DNA from: Euryarchaeota archaeon UBA88
Lineage (GTDB): Archaea; Thermoplasmatota; Poseidoniia; Poseidoniales; Poseidoniaceae
Assembly: GCA_002499545.1 (NCBI GenBank)
Contig: DAME01000002.1
Span: 88,204 to 99,876, forward strand
Length of the DNA: 11,673 nt
Direction of reading: 5' to 3'
Part shown: positions 1 to 6,741 of the stretch, in pieces
Numbering within the stretch: position 1 is the stretch's first letter
How the letters are laid out: each line of letters opens with the position of its first letter
Notes under the pieces: generated by a model
Seen by the model: only the letters and a program-made list of their open reading frames with translations
Databases searched by the model: none
What the model was told of the DNA's origin: nothing
Translations under genes and position numbers: made by a program

Positions 1-188
1 GGTCCGCCATACTCCTCTGAGATGTGAAGGTTGAGCAGTCCTAATTCGTGAGCGGCTTGTATCGCTTCTTTCGGATAGACTGAATGCTCGTCCCAATGTT
101 CCGCATGTGGACGAATTTCATCCTGAGCAAATTCATGAGCGAGTTCTTTCAACATCTCTTGAATCTCATTCAGTTGGAAGTTCACCAT
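1..188 (-). CDS. Acyl-CoA dehydrogenase, N-terminal fragment (cut by window edge)
   Basis: Only the first 62 codons are present, starting at an ATG at 188-186; the rest lies beyond base 1. The translation opens MVNFQLNEIQEMLKEL and continues through a block with the order DEIRPHAEHWDE, then a Pro-Lys-Glu-Ala helix, then GLLNLHISEEYGG. This is the N-terminal helical domain of acyl-CoA dehydrogenases, including the (E)EYGG turn that leads into the FAD and substrate-binding core. Family members oxidise acyl-CoA to trans-2-enoyl-CoA with FAD and pass electrons to electron-transfer flavoprotein. The chain-length class cannot be judged from this fragment, and the catalytic Glu lies outside. It starts 41 bases after the antiporter stop on the same strand, so co-transcription is possible. 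No clear ribosome binding site precedes the ATG. A weak CATAAA-like box about 25 bases upstream could serve a leaderless transcript. Family assignment is strong, specificity unknown. Confidence 0.88.
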   Translation of the reverse strand, partial: MVNFQLNEIQEMLKELAHEFAQDEIRPHAEHWDEHSVYPKEAIQAAHELGLLNLHISEEYGG

Positions 189-229
189 GGCTATGCCAAG
201 GGGTGGACCTTTATGTCTTCATTGATGCT

Positions 230-1357
230 CTAGGCAAAAATGATTGAACGGTTGTAGGCTTCCAGCGTGAGAATGAACAATAAATAGATTCCAATCAACG
301 TATATCCTTCCCATTTCTTGAATTCATAGGACGTTCGCATCATAATCAAGCAGACCATGCAACCGAAAATCGTGAAAGGAATGATGATGTAAACGATTAG
401 ATCGAACCCTGCTGGTGAAATTTGCAGTGGATGAATCAAACCAGCGATGCCGATTGACAGCAGTGGGTCAGTGATGTTCGAACCAATGAGTGTCCCGATG
501 GCAACGCCTTGACTTCGCTTCGCAGCCATGAGAGCAATGGTGAGTTCAGGTAGAGACGTTCCTATACCCGATACTGTCGTTCCAACAATCGCTTGAGGAA
601 CGTTGAGTTTTATGGCCAAGGTGGCGGCGTACTCAACAAGTTGATTTGCTGCAAAAACAGCGAATGCAAGTCCAATAACTACCATGATGAGGTAGGCGGC
701 AATACTCCAATTGGAACCTCGAACATCTACCTTCTCCATGGAACTTTCCTCGAGCAAAATTTCTTGTCGTCGGAACAACAACCAGCCGATGTAGAAACCG
801 TAGAGTGAGACTAAAATCATTGATTCAATCTGGGTCAGCGTATGCTGGTCGGTCATGAGGAAGAAAGAGAGAATTAAAACGGCAAGAAGCATGATTAAGC
901 CGTCGCGCTTCAACCAAGATTCACGGATTTTCAAGCCCTTGTTCACGACCACAATCCCCATGATAAGCGTTATTTGAACAAACACAGAACCCAGAATCCC
1001 ACCAATTGCAAAATCTGCGGCCTCAGGTGTATTGGCGACTTCCATTGCTGCTGTACTGGAGACTAAGATTTCCGGTAACGAGGTTCCGATCGAAACAATC
1101 GTCAATCCAATCACGACTTCCGGTAATCCACCTCGACGTGCCAGTCCTTTCGCCCCTTCGATGAAAAAATCTGCCGAAAAAATCAGTAACCCAAGTGCGA
1201 GCAGTGCAATGAGAAGGGTGATGATCATGCTATCGGAGCCAGTGTTTTCAGAGCCGAAAGTGAGCGCAAGAATTCCCAAGAAAAGGGCTCCAGTTGTTAC
1301 AGAGGTCTGGAAGTGAAGGAGTTGGGGGATTCCCATGACTTTTTCCTTGGACCCCAT
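230..1357 (-). CDS. Calcium/cation antiporter, CaCA superfamily (YrbG/NCX-like)
   Basis: A 375-residue integral membrane protein with the inverted-repeat architecture of Ca2+/Na+ or Ca2+/H+ exchangers. The first alpha repeat (about residues 83-135) contains GLTIVSIGTSLPE, the second (about 258-303) VSGIGTSLPELTIA followed by IGSNITDPLLSIG. The two GTSLPE motifs supply the ion-binding Glu residues. The second repeat keeps the GSN..D pattern, but the first reads GSVFVQ where many relatives have GSN..N, so one half-site looks altered. About ten membrane segments are visible, with a charged loop near residues 196-215. The reading frame stays open upstream to 1540, into the divergent aquaporin gene, so that longer start is unlikely. 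I take the ATG at 1357. A GGAGG at 1378-1374 precedes it at a long 16-base spacing, and an ATG at 1336, seven codons in, is a possible alternative. It likely exports Ca2+; the counter-ion cannot be read from sequence. Confidence 0.9.
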   Translation of the reverse strand: MGSKEKVMGIPQLLHFQTSVTTGALFLGILALTFGSENTGSDSMIITLLIALLALGLLIFSADFFIEGAKGLARRGGLPEVVIGLTIVSIGTSLPEILVSSTAAMEVANTPEAADFAIGGILGSVFVQITLIMGIVVVNKGLKIRESWLKRDGLIMLLAVLILSFFLMTDQHTLTQIESMILVSLYGFYIGWLLFRRQEILLEESSMEKVDVRGSNWSIAAYLIMVVIGLAFAVFAANQLVEYAATLAIKLNVPQAIVGTTVSGIGTSLPELTIALMAAKRSQGVAIGTLIGSNITDPLLSIGIAGLIHPLQISPAGFDLIVYIIIPFTIFGCMVCLIMMRTSYEFKKWEGYTLIGIYLLFILTLEAYNRSIIFA

Positions 1358-1437
1358 GGTCGTGCGAGGGTTACCTCCTTCTTCACCGTTATGCCTTTTA
1401 TCAAATAGGGGAAGGGGTTCACAAAGAAGATTAATCT
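1358..1437. promoter_or_regulatory. Divergent promoter gap between antiporter and aquaporin
   Basis: These 80 bases separate two divergently transcribed membrane-transport genes and must hold both promoters. An A+T-rich TTTTATCAAATA at 1396-1407 stands out. Its centre is about 38 bases before the aquaporin GTG, which would put transcription start near 1427, as expected for an archaeal TATA box. On the minus strand the same stretch reads TATTTGATAAAA, but it is too near the GGAGG at 1378-1374 to serve the antiporter well. ATTAATC at about 1430-1436 is a better placed candidate for that side. The boxes are placed by eye and spacing only. Confidence 0.45.
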
Positions 1438-2088
1438 GTGACTCGTGGATATACCGTGCTACGACGAGCGTCCGCAGAGTTCGTCGGCACCGCTTGGATG
1501 GTTGGCGTTGGGTGTGGAAGCGTCGCTTGGGGGGCATCACCGTTGGTCATTTCAGCGAGTTTTGGCGTTGCGGTCACCGTTGCAATTTTGCTGTTTCAAC
1601 CTATCAGTGGAGCCCATATCAATCCAGCGGTGACGCTGGCATTTTTTCGCAGCGGGCATCTTGAGAAAGAAGCAGTAGTACCCTACATCACCGCTCAATG
1701 TCTTGGCGCACTGTTCGCAGGATTTCTCCTCGATGGAGCAGGTGCCACAACCGTCGCTCCGGACGTTAGCTTAGCATCTGCTGCTTTGATTGAAGTGTTC
1801 ATTACATTTGCTTTGATGGCGAGTATTTACTGGATTGTCGTCCGTTCCCAAACCCATATTTCGGTTGCATTCGTGGTTGGAATAACCGTCGCAATCCTCG
1901 CATACTTGTTCGGGTCTTTCACCGGTGCATCAATGAATCCAGCACGAACACTTGGACCCAATATAATCGCTGGAGAGTCAAGCATTGTACCGTTCTATAT
2001 ATTGATGACCGTCATAGGTGCATGGGTTGCTGCAGAAATTTTCAACCGAACAAAGTTCGCTCTGCGACCATCCCAGCCTCAGGACTGA
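1438..2088 (+). CDS. Aquaporin / MIP-family channel
   Basis: A 216-residue MIP-family channel with six predicted membrane helices and both half-helix signatures: SGAHINPAVT (NPA at residues 62-64) and GASMNPARTLGP (NPA at 167-169, Arg170). The N-terminal EFVGTAW...GCGS is the usual helix-1 motif. By counting back from the NPA motifs against E. coli AqpZ as I remember it, the aromatic/arginine constriction would be Phe42, Ala155, Ala164 and Arg170, whereas AqpZ has Phe, His, Thr, Arg. The second NPA lacks the following Asp typical of glycerol facilitators. Overall it looks aquaporin-like with a possibly wider, less polar filter, so transport of small neutral solutes beside water is possible. 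The start is a GTG: an in-frame TAA lies two codons upstream, and helix 1 begins shortly after. No ribosome binding site is evident. Its 3' end overlaps the convergent E1 gene by 10 bases. Confidence 0.92.
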   Translation: MTRGYTVLRRASAEFVGTAWMVGVGCGSVAWGASPLVISASFGVAVTVAILLFQPISGAHINPAVTLAFFRSGHLEKEAVVPYITAQCLGALFAGFLLDGAGATTVAPDVSLASAALIEVFITFALMASIYWIVVRSQTHISVAFVVGITVAILAYLFGSFTGASMNPARTLGPNIIAGESSIVPFYILMTVIGAWVAAEIFNRTKFALRPSQPQD

Positions 2089-4682
2089 GCGGTGAGACGA
2101 AGCACATCAATGACGTGATCAACCGATGGAATCGTGAAGTTTTCCAACGGTGGAGAAAAGGGAACCGGAGTATCCAGTGCCCCAATGACTACAGGAGCCG
2201 CTTCAAGGGTGTAAAAGCAGGATTCGAGAATGCGACTTTGAACGGTATGCCCAAGCCCGCCACACCATTGACCTTCTTGCAACACAACCAATCGACCGGT
2301 TCGGGTCACTGAATCAATACACGTATGTGCATCAAACGGGAGAAGTGTGCGCAAATCAACGATTTCAACTTCAATATCCTCAGTTGCCAGGTGTTCGGCT
2401 GCTTGTTGCGCCACGTGCAGCATGGCGCCCCATGTCACTAAGGTAACATCTCGGCCACCTCGAACAACTGCTGCTTTACCAATTTTATATGACTCGCCGC
2501 GTTCAATCGCTTTGTTCACCGATTCAGTATCCACTTCTTGGTTGATGTTCTGACCCCATCCGGTAAGACCACCCCGCAGACCGTACAGGCCTATGTGTTC
2601 CAAAAGAAGAACTGGGTCGTTCAATTCAGCAGCCTCAACGAGCAGATCATACGCATCCTGTGGCGTTCCTGGAGCGACTACGACCAAACCTGGATCGTTT
2701 GAAAACCACGATTCAATCATATTAGCATGGAAAGGGCCGGAACGAGTTCGAGCACCCAGCGGTATTCGAACGGTCATTGGGCAGTCGGCTCCCCATCGCC
2801 ATCGAAGCATGGCTGCATTGTTGACCAATGCATTGAATCCAAGCGCAGCAAAGCCTCCAAATTGAATTTCAACCATTGGACGCATACCAGAAAGGGCCGT
2901 TCCAACACCCGTGTGAACGATGGCGGCTTCACACAGCGGCATGTCGATGAGTTTGTCTGAATGACCGGCATTTTTCAAAGCCATGTTCATACCAAAGGCA
3001 CCGGCAACCTCCATGTCTTCTCCGATGAAAATACAATTATCTCCATGGCGAGTCGCAATGTCTGCCATTGCTTGCTGGATCGAGCGAGCGTACGTCCACC
3101 CGCCCTTCGGAGCATATTCGATGGTCGTCTGTCCTACTTTCAGAGGCGATTCTTTCAAGTCAGAAGGAGAGGTATCAGAAAGGCGAGAGAAGCGATCTGT
3201 ATGGGTTTCAGCGTCGTTTAATGTGGTGACTCCTTTGACGACCGTTTCTGGCTTAGGCCAATCCATCGAGTGAAGCGAGGAGAGGGCTGAATCAGATTCA
3301 TTCTGTTCATGCTGTTCCATCGCTTCCAAGCGAGATTCGTCGCATCCCAAATCAAGCATCAACTGGCGATGCGTAGGAATCGGATCTTTCGCCTCCCAAT
3401 ACGCTAACAGTTCTCTGTCTACGTATCCGGGCGGCGTACCTGATTCACTTCCAAGATAGAGGTCATCGTGATGATGAGCGTGGCCGCAACCACGCATGGT
3501 TTCTACATGAATCAGCGTGGGGCCGCCTCCATTCAAAGAAAACTCTCGGGCGCACGCAGTACTGGCGTACCATGCAGCAGGATCCGAGCCATCGATGGTC
3601 CAAGCGGGGAAACCCATCGCATCGGCTTTGTCGGCCCACACTTCGACGCCAGACTGTTTGACAGGCGATGTATCAAGAGCGATCTGGTTGTTCTGAAGAA
3701 TGTAAGTGATGGGTAGACCACGGGTTCCTGCAAGGTTCATGGCCTCCCAAAATTCTCCGGAGGAAGAGGCGCCCTCTCCAATGCAGGCGACGTGGAAGCG
3801 GTCTAATTTCTGTCGCCAGGCTGCGAATGCAAGGCCTGTCATGGTAACGCTGGCTATCGGCAAAGGTGCTGTTGGAGGTAAGACGCCAACATGCCAAGCA
3901 CCAACGTGCAAGTCTCGACCCCCGGCATCGTCCCATCCACCGTTCTGATTTGAGCCAACCTTGCCTAGATTTGCAGCCATCACGTCAAGAGGTGTGTCAC
4001 CCATCGCCAAGCCAAGACCGATATCTCGAATCATTGGTGCGACCAAATCTCCGTTGTATCCTTTTCCAGGTCGAGCGTCTCTTGGGGCGTCAGCATGTCG
4101 ATTCAGAGCTGAAGCAACTGCAACCACGCCTTCCTGCCAAGTTGAACGGAAGCCTTTGCCCCCAAACATTGAGCCGTCGGGCGTCTCGACACCTTCACCA
4201 AAAATGTGCTTGAGGTGCGTGTCGAGCATTCGGGTTCTGGTCATCATGGTTTGCCATTCCATGCGCTGTTCCATGGTTACCGACATGTAGTGGGCCAGAC
4301 GACGAAACACGAGTCGTAAATCGAGAAGAAAATGCTTAGAACGGCGTGAGAGAAACAGTGTAAGGGAGCGACGAGGAATAATCTCTATCTCTTCCTGACC
4401 CTGCATTTTGGCAGCGACTTGTGCATGCAGACCACGCTCAACTGCATTTACGAAGCGGGAACTGAATTCATGCCAAGAAGGGCCTTCGAACTGTTGTTGT
4501 TCATTTTCAATGAGCACGTCCCATACGTTAGCGACCAAGAAAAGATGGCCGTCGTGACGTTGGGCAACGAAACGAAGAATCTCAACTCTCGCAGCATCTG
4601 CATGAAGGGGTTGTGTGAACGCTAAGGGCTCATTTGGAGACCAATCTGCTCCAAAGATGACCGGTAAATCTGCTTGGCCCAT
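2079..4682 (-). CDS. Fused 2-oxoacid dehydrogenase E1 (alpha-beta), thiamine diphosphate dependent
   Basis: One 867-residue chain carrying both halves of an E1 component (pyruvate or branched-chain 2-oxoacid dehydrogenase type), which decarboxylates the 2-oxoacid and passes the acyl group to lipoyl-E2. The alpha half (about 145-455) has RTRMLDTHL, a thiamine-diphosphate motif starting GEGASS at 302 and ending in Asn331-Asn332, and the GHAHHHDDLY loop near 400. The GDG of most relatives is GEG here. A polar linker (about 455-515) leads to the beta half (520-865), with IGED (Glu555), CEAAIVHTGVG, GLVVVAPGTPQDAYDLL, LLLEHIGLYG and the C-terminal VDLRTLLPFD. Residues 1 to about 140 precede the usual E1 alpha start and are not recognised. 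No E2 or E3 gene is in the window. The start is ATG 4682, about 25 bases after a TTTGTATG box; an in-frame GTG at 4700 would add six residues. Substrate is unresolved. Confidence 0.9.
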   Translation of the reverse strand: MGQADLPVIFGADWSPNEPLAFTQPLHADAARVEILRFVAQRHDGHLFLVANVWDVLIENEQQQFEGPSWHEFSSRFVNAVERGLHAQVAAKMQGQEEIEIIPRRSLTLFLSRRSKHFLLDLRLVFRRLAHYMSVTMEQRMEWQTMMTRTRMLDTHLKHIFGEGVETPDGSMFGGKGFRSTWQEGVVAVASALNRHADAPRDARPGKGYNGDLVAPMIRDIGLGLAMGDTPLDVMAANLGKVGSNQNGGWDDAGGRDLHVGAWHVGVLPPTAPLPIASVTMTGLAFAAWRQKLDRFHVACIGEGASSSGEFWEAMNLAGTRGLPITYILQNNQIALDTSPVKQSGVEVWADKADAMGFPAWTIDGSDPAAWYASTACAREFSLNGGGPTLIHVETMRGCGHAHHHDDLYLGSESGTPPGYVDRELLAYWEAKDPIPTHRQLMLDLGCDESRLEAMEQHEQNESDSALSSLHSMDWPKPETVVKGVTTLNDAETHTDRFSRLSDTSPSDLKESPLKVGQTTIEYAPKGGWTYARSIQQAMADIATRHGDNCIFIGEDMEVAGAFGMNMALKNAGHSDKLIDMPLCEAAIVHTGVGTALSGMRPMVEIQFGGFAALGFNALVNNAAMLRWRWGADCPMTVRIPLGARTRSGPFHANMIESWFSNDPGLVVVAPGTPQDAYDLLVEAAELNDPVLLLEHIGLYGLRGGLTGWGQNINQEVDTESVNKAIERGESYKIGKAAVVRGGRDVTLVTWGAMLHVAQQAAEHLATEDIEVEIVDLRTLLPFDAHTCIDSVTRTGRLVVLQEGQWCGGLGHTVQSRILESCFYTLEAAPVVIGALDTPVPFSPPLENFTIPSVDHVIDVLRLTAQS

Positions 4683-4744
4683 GGTTTGGCCAACAGCCAC
4701 CTACATACAAACGCGACGGCGAGATGACATGTCGAAAAAGAACT

Positions 4745-5524
4745 TCATTCCTCTTCATGCATGACTTGACCGAGTGATTTCAATGAAGCCCGAGTGATGT
4801 ATACGGTTGCGATGACCGAAACGATGAGCCCAAACACCAGCATCGCGGTGCCAAGTGGCGTGGTGCTCATGCCCTCAATCCCCGATGAATTGAGGGCAAA
4901 TTTACCCAACGCGTGTCCGTAGTAAGCATATGCTAAAGAATACACAACACCCGAACAATTCGACAAGATGTACACTCTGAAACTTACAGGTGTTGCCGAC
5001 ATCATGTAATTGAGCCATTCGTCAGGTATCAGTGGAGAAAGACGTACTAAAATTGAAATTTTCATCGCATCGTTGGTCAGGGCTTGCTCGAAGTTTTGCA
5101 TTCGCTTGTCGTTGAGAATAGAACGTTGAATGGCATCTCGGAAAAGCCATCTTCCGAGCAAAAAGGCTAGTATTCCACCGAGAAGGGAAGCGACAAAATT
5201 AACCGCCACAGCAATCCAAAAAGGGAACAAAGCGCCCGCAGCCACCTTCACCAATGGCGTTGGGAGAAGGATTACCACGCCCAAAGAAAGAGCCAGAGTG
5301 AATACGATGGGACCTGTTGGACCAAGTTCTTCAAACCACAGCAGAATATCGTAAGCGTCCCTAAACAAAAGTACAGCGCAGATTCCGCACAATGTAAGCA
5401 AAATCAGTCCAAATAAAGCCCTCCAGCGGTAAATACTGGGCTGATGTTCTTTGAGCACTTCAAGCTCTACTTTGCGATCGACTAAATTCAATTCATTCGG
5501 ACGAGGAAGCGGGAATTTCGACAT
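4745..5524 (-). CDS. VTT-domain membrane protein (TVP38/TMEM64, DedA superfamily)
   Basis: A 259-residue membrane protein of the TVP38/TMEM64 (VTT, SNARE-associated Golgi) family, part of the DedA superfamily. About six hydrophobic segments are visible, near 35-54, 70-90, 100-125, 153-170, 185-205 and 225-245. The family pattern is clear: LLPTPLVKVAAGALF, then GGILAFLLGRWLFRD, then VRLSPLIPDEWLNYMM, where the Arg-x-Ser-Pro stretch forms the re-entrant region. Superfamily members have been linked to lipid flipping and membrane homeostasis; this protein's substrate cannot be read. The N-terminus (1-30) is polar and probably cytosolic, and the end is acidic (HEEE). The ATG at 5524 lies one base after the receiver gene's TAG, and purine-rich GAGGAA within that gene's last codons can act as ribosome binding site, so translation is probably coupled. 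An upstream extension in the same frame would run into the receiver gene and is rejected. The E1 gene follows after about 60 bases. Confidence 0.85.
   Translation of the reverse strand: MSKFPLPRPNELNLVDRKVELEVLKEHQPSIYRWRALFGLILLTLCGICAVLLFRDAYDILLWFEELGPTGPIVFTLALSLGVVILLPTPLVKVAAGALFPFWIAVAVNFVASLLGGILAFLLGRWLFRDAIQRSILNDKRMQNFEQALTNDAMKISILVRLSPLIPDEWLNYMMSATPVSFRVYILSNCSGVVYSLAYAYYGHALGKFALNSSGIEGMSTTPLGTAMLVFGLIVSVIATVYITRASLKSLGQVMHEEE
4870..4898. repeat. 10-base perfect inverted repeat inside the VTT gene
   Basis: TGCCCTCAAT at 4870-4879 and ATTGAGGGCA at 4889-4898 are exact reverse complements separated by nine bases. In the minus-strand mRNA this would form a 10-bp stem with a 9-base loop, starting about 125 bases before the VTT stop codon and about 190 bases upstream of the E1 start. 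It lies in coding sequence (around LNSSGIEG, between membrane segments), so coding constraint or chance could explain it. I see no T-run beside it, so it is not a classic terminator. Confidence 0.6.
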
Positions 5525-5525
5525 A

Positions 5526-6638
5526 CTATTCCTCTTCCTCCGATTTGGGCAACGCGTCCAAAACATCGGCGAGCATTTGGGCTGCATCTTCAATCTGAGT
5601 CGAGAGTGTGATATCTGAAACTGCCCCTCGTTGCCCAAGGTTCCACATTAAATCGGAGACCACCTCGGTGGTCAGACGGGTCATGTTCAAGACTTCAGGG
5701 TCGATGAAAGCCATTGTTTCATCGGTGTGAATGGCCACCAGTTCCGGCTCTTCATCCAATATTTCGTCCATCATTCCTTCAACTTCATCAGCCAAACCCT
5801 GTGCTTGAGCATCCAGAATATCTTCCATCGATGAGGCAAAACCCTGTTTCATTTGAACACCTCCGCCCAAGGCTTTTCCTCGGCTGAGTTCAGAAAACGA
5901 TGGAGCAGATGATTCTTGTGACGAAGGTTCAGAACCGTCTTTCGATTCAGGGGCGGGTGCTCCCCCTTGCTCTGGGGGTTGATTGGGAGCAGTCAAAGAA
6001 CCGTCTTCACTGGCTTTTTCAACCAAATGATTGAGGGCAATTCGAAGCATTGAAGCCATACTTGAAGGCTCAAAGGCAGACTCTAAATCAAAGCCTTCTT
6101 CGTTCATCTGAACCAAAATCTCGTCGATGAAATTAGCATCAATCTTTTCAGGTCCAACCAATCCTTTGAGCATCGGTAGTGCCCACGTACTGTCACCCAT
6201 GGTCATGGATACATCGAATGAACCACCTCCTCCAACATTCGAGGCCACATCTGCTGGTGGAGGGACGAACTGTTTTCGAGTGTGCTTGTTCAGTTGCTGA
6301 ACGAGTGATGGCATGTCGATGGGTTTTCGCATGACTTCTGCAACGCCTGCCTGCGCTGCACTCACCAGATATTCCTGCGACACGTTGCGGCCGAGAATTA
6401 CGACGCGACACTTGAATGCAAATTCAGGGTCGCTCATCAGACGTTGCGTTGCATCAATGGCATCGCCATTTTTCCATTCTCCGTCAATGAGCACCACTTC
6501 AGGCATGATGGCAAGAGCAGTGCCTTCCGCTTGACGTAGCGTTCCTGCACGGGTAATTTCGAAACCTTCCCGCTCCAAGGTATTGGCCAGAAGGGTGCGT
6601 CTGCCTTCATTCTCGTCTGCAACGATGACTTTGGCCAT
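5526..6638 (-). CDS. Receiver-domain protein with long unrecognised C-terminal region
   Basis: A 370-residue acidic, soluble protein. Residues 1-120 form a CheY-like receiver: MAKVIVADEN supplies acidic residues Asp8/Glu9, VVLIDGEW supplies the phospho-acceptor Asp52, and MRKPIDMPSL supplies Lys105-Pro106. Two signalling residues are missing: the Thr/Ser after beta-4 is Gly83 (VVILGRN), and the aromatic switch residue three before Lys105 is Val102. Asp52 is followed by GEWKNG rather than the usual x-x-M-P-x-x-G. There is no DNA-binding or enzymatic output domain I recognise. Residues 140-210 look helical and acidic, 213-250 are a Pro/Ser/Gly/Glu-rich linker, and 265-365 are helical with very acidic patches and an EEEE end. 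It has a good ribosome binding site, GGGAGGG at 6650-6644, five bases before the ATG. It is coupled to the VTT gene (1-base gap). No histidine kinase is present nearby. Confidence 0.82.
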   Translation of the reverse strand: MAKVIVADENEGRRTLLANTLEREGFEITRAGTLRQAEGTALAIMPEVVLIDGEWKNGDAIDATQRLMSDPEFAFKCRVVILGRNVSQEYLVSAAQAGVAEVMRKPIDMPSLVQQLNKHTRKQFVPPPADVASNVGGGGSFDVSMTMGDSTWALPMLKGLVGPEKIDANFIDEILVQMNEEGFDLESAFEPSSMASMLRIALNHLVEKASEDGSLTAPNQPPEQGGAPAPESKDGSEPSSQESSAPSFSELSRGKALGGGVQMKQGFASSMEDILDAQAQGLADEVEGMMDEILDEEPELVAIHTDETMAFIDPEVLNMTRLTTEVVSDLMWNLGQRGAVSDITLSTQIEDAAQMLADVLDALPKSEEEE

Positions 6639-6741
6639 TGAATCCCTCCCTTATTCAGCAGTGGGTGGCTGTTGAGACTTGAACCTCACCCTTCAATCAG
6701 GCAAACAATCTATGGTTGATAGCGTCAAACTACGATGCGAT

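Noticed and set aside
1358..1540. Upstream extension of the antiporter frame by 61 residues
   Set aside because: It would overlap the divergent aquaporin gene. The added residues are basic and unlike the family, and a GGAGG site supports the later ATG at 1357.
3866..4213. Open frame of 115 codons on the plus strand inside E1
   Set aside because: It is antisense to a well-supported coding region, has no recognisable motif and looks like a shadow of the E1 codons.
5525..5638. Extension of the VTT frame into the receiver gene
   Set aside because: The added residues are the receiver gene read in another frame. The ATG at 5524 sits just after the receiver stop.
6030..6040. ATTGAGGGCAA shared with the VTT inverted repeat at 4889
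   Set aside because: A single 11-base match between two coding regions can arise by chance. There is no third copy, so I do not call a repeat family.
6639..6741. Gap between moeZ and the receiver gene checked for a terminator, small RNA or TATA box
   Set aside because: Apart from the GGGAGGG ribosome binding site I see no hairpin with a T-run and no well-placed TATA-like box.
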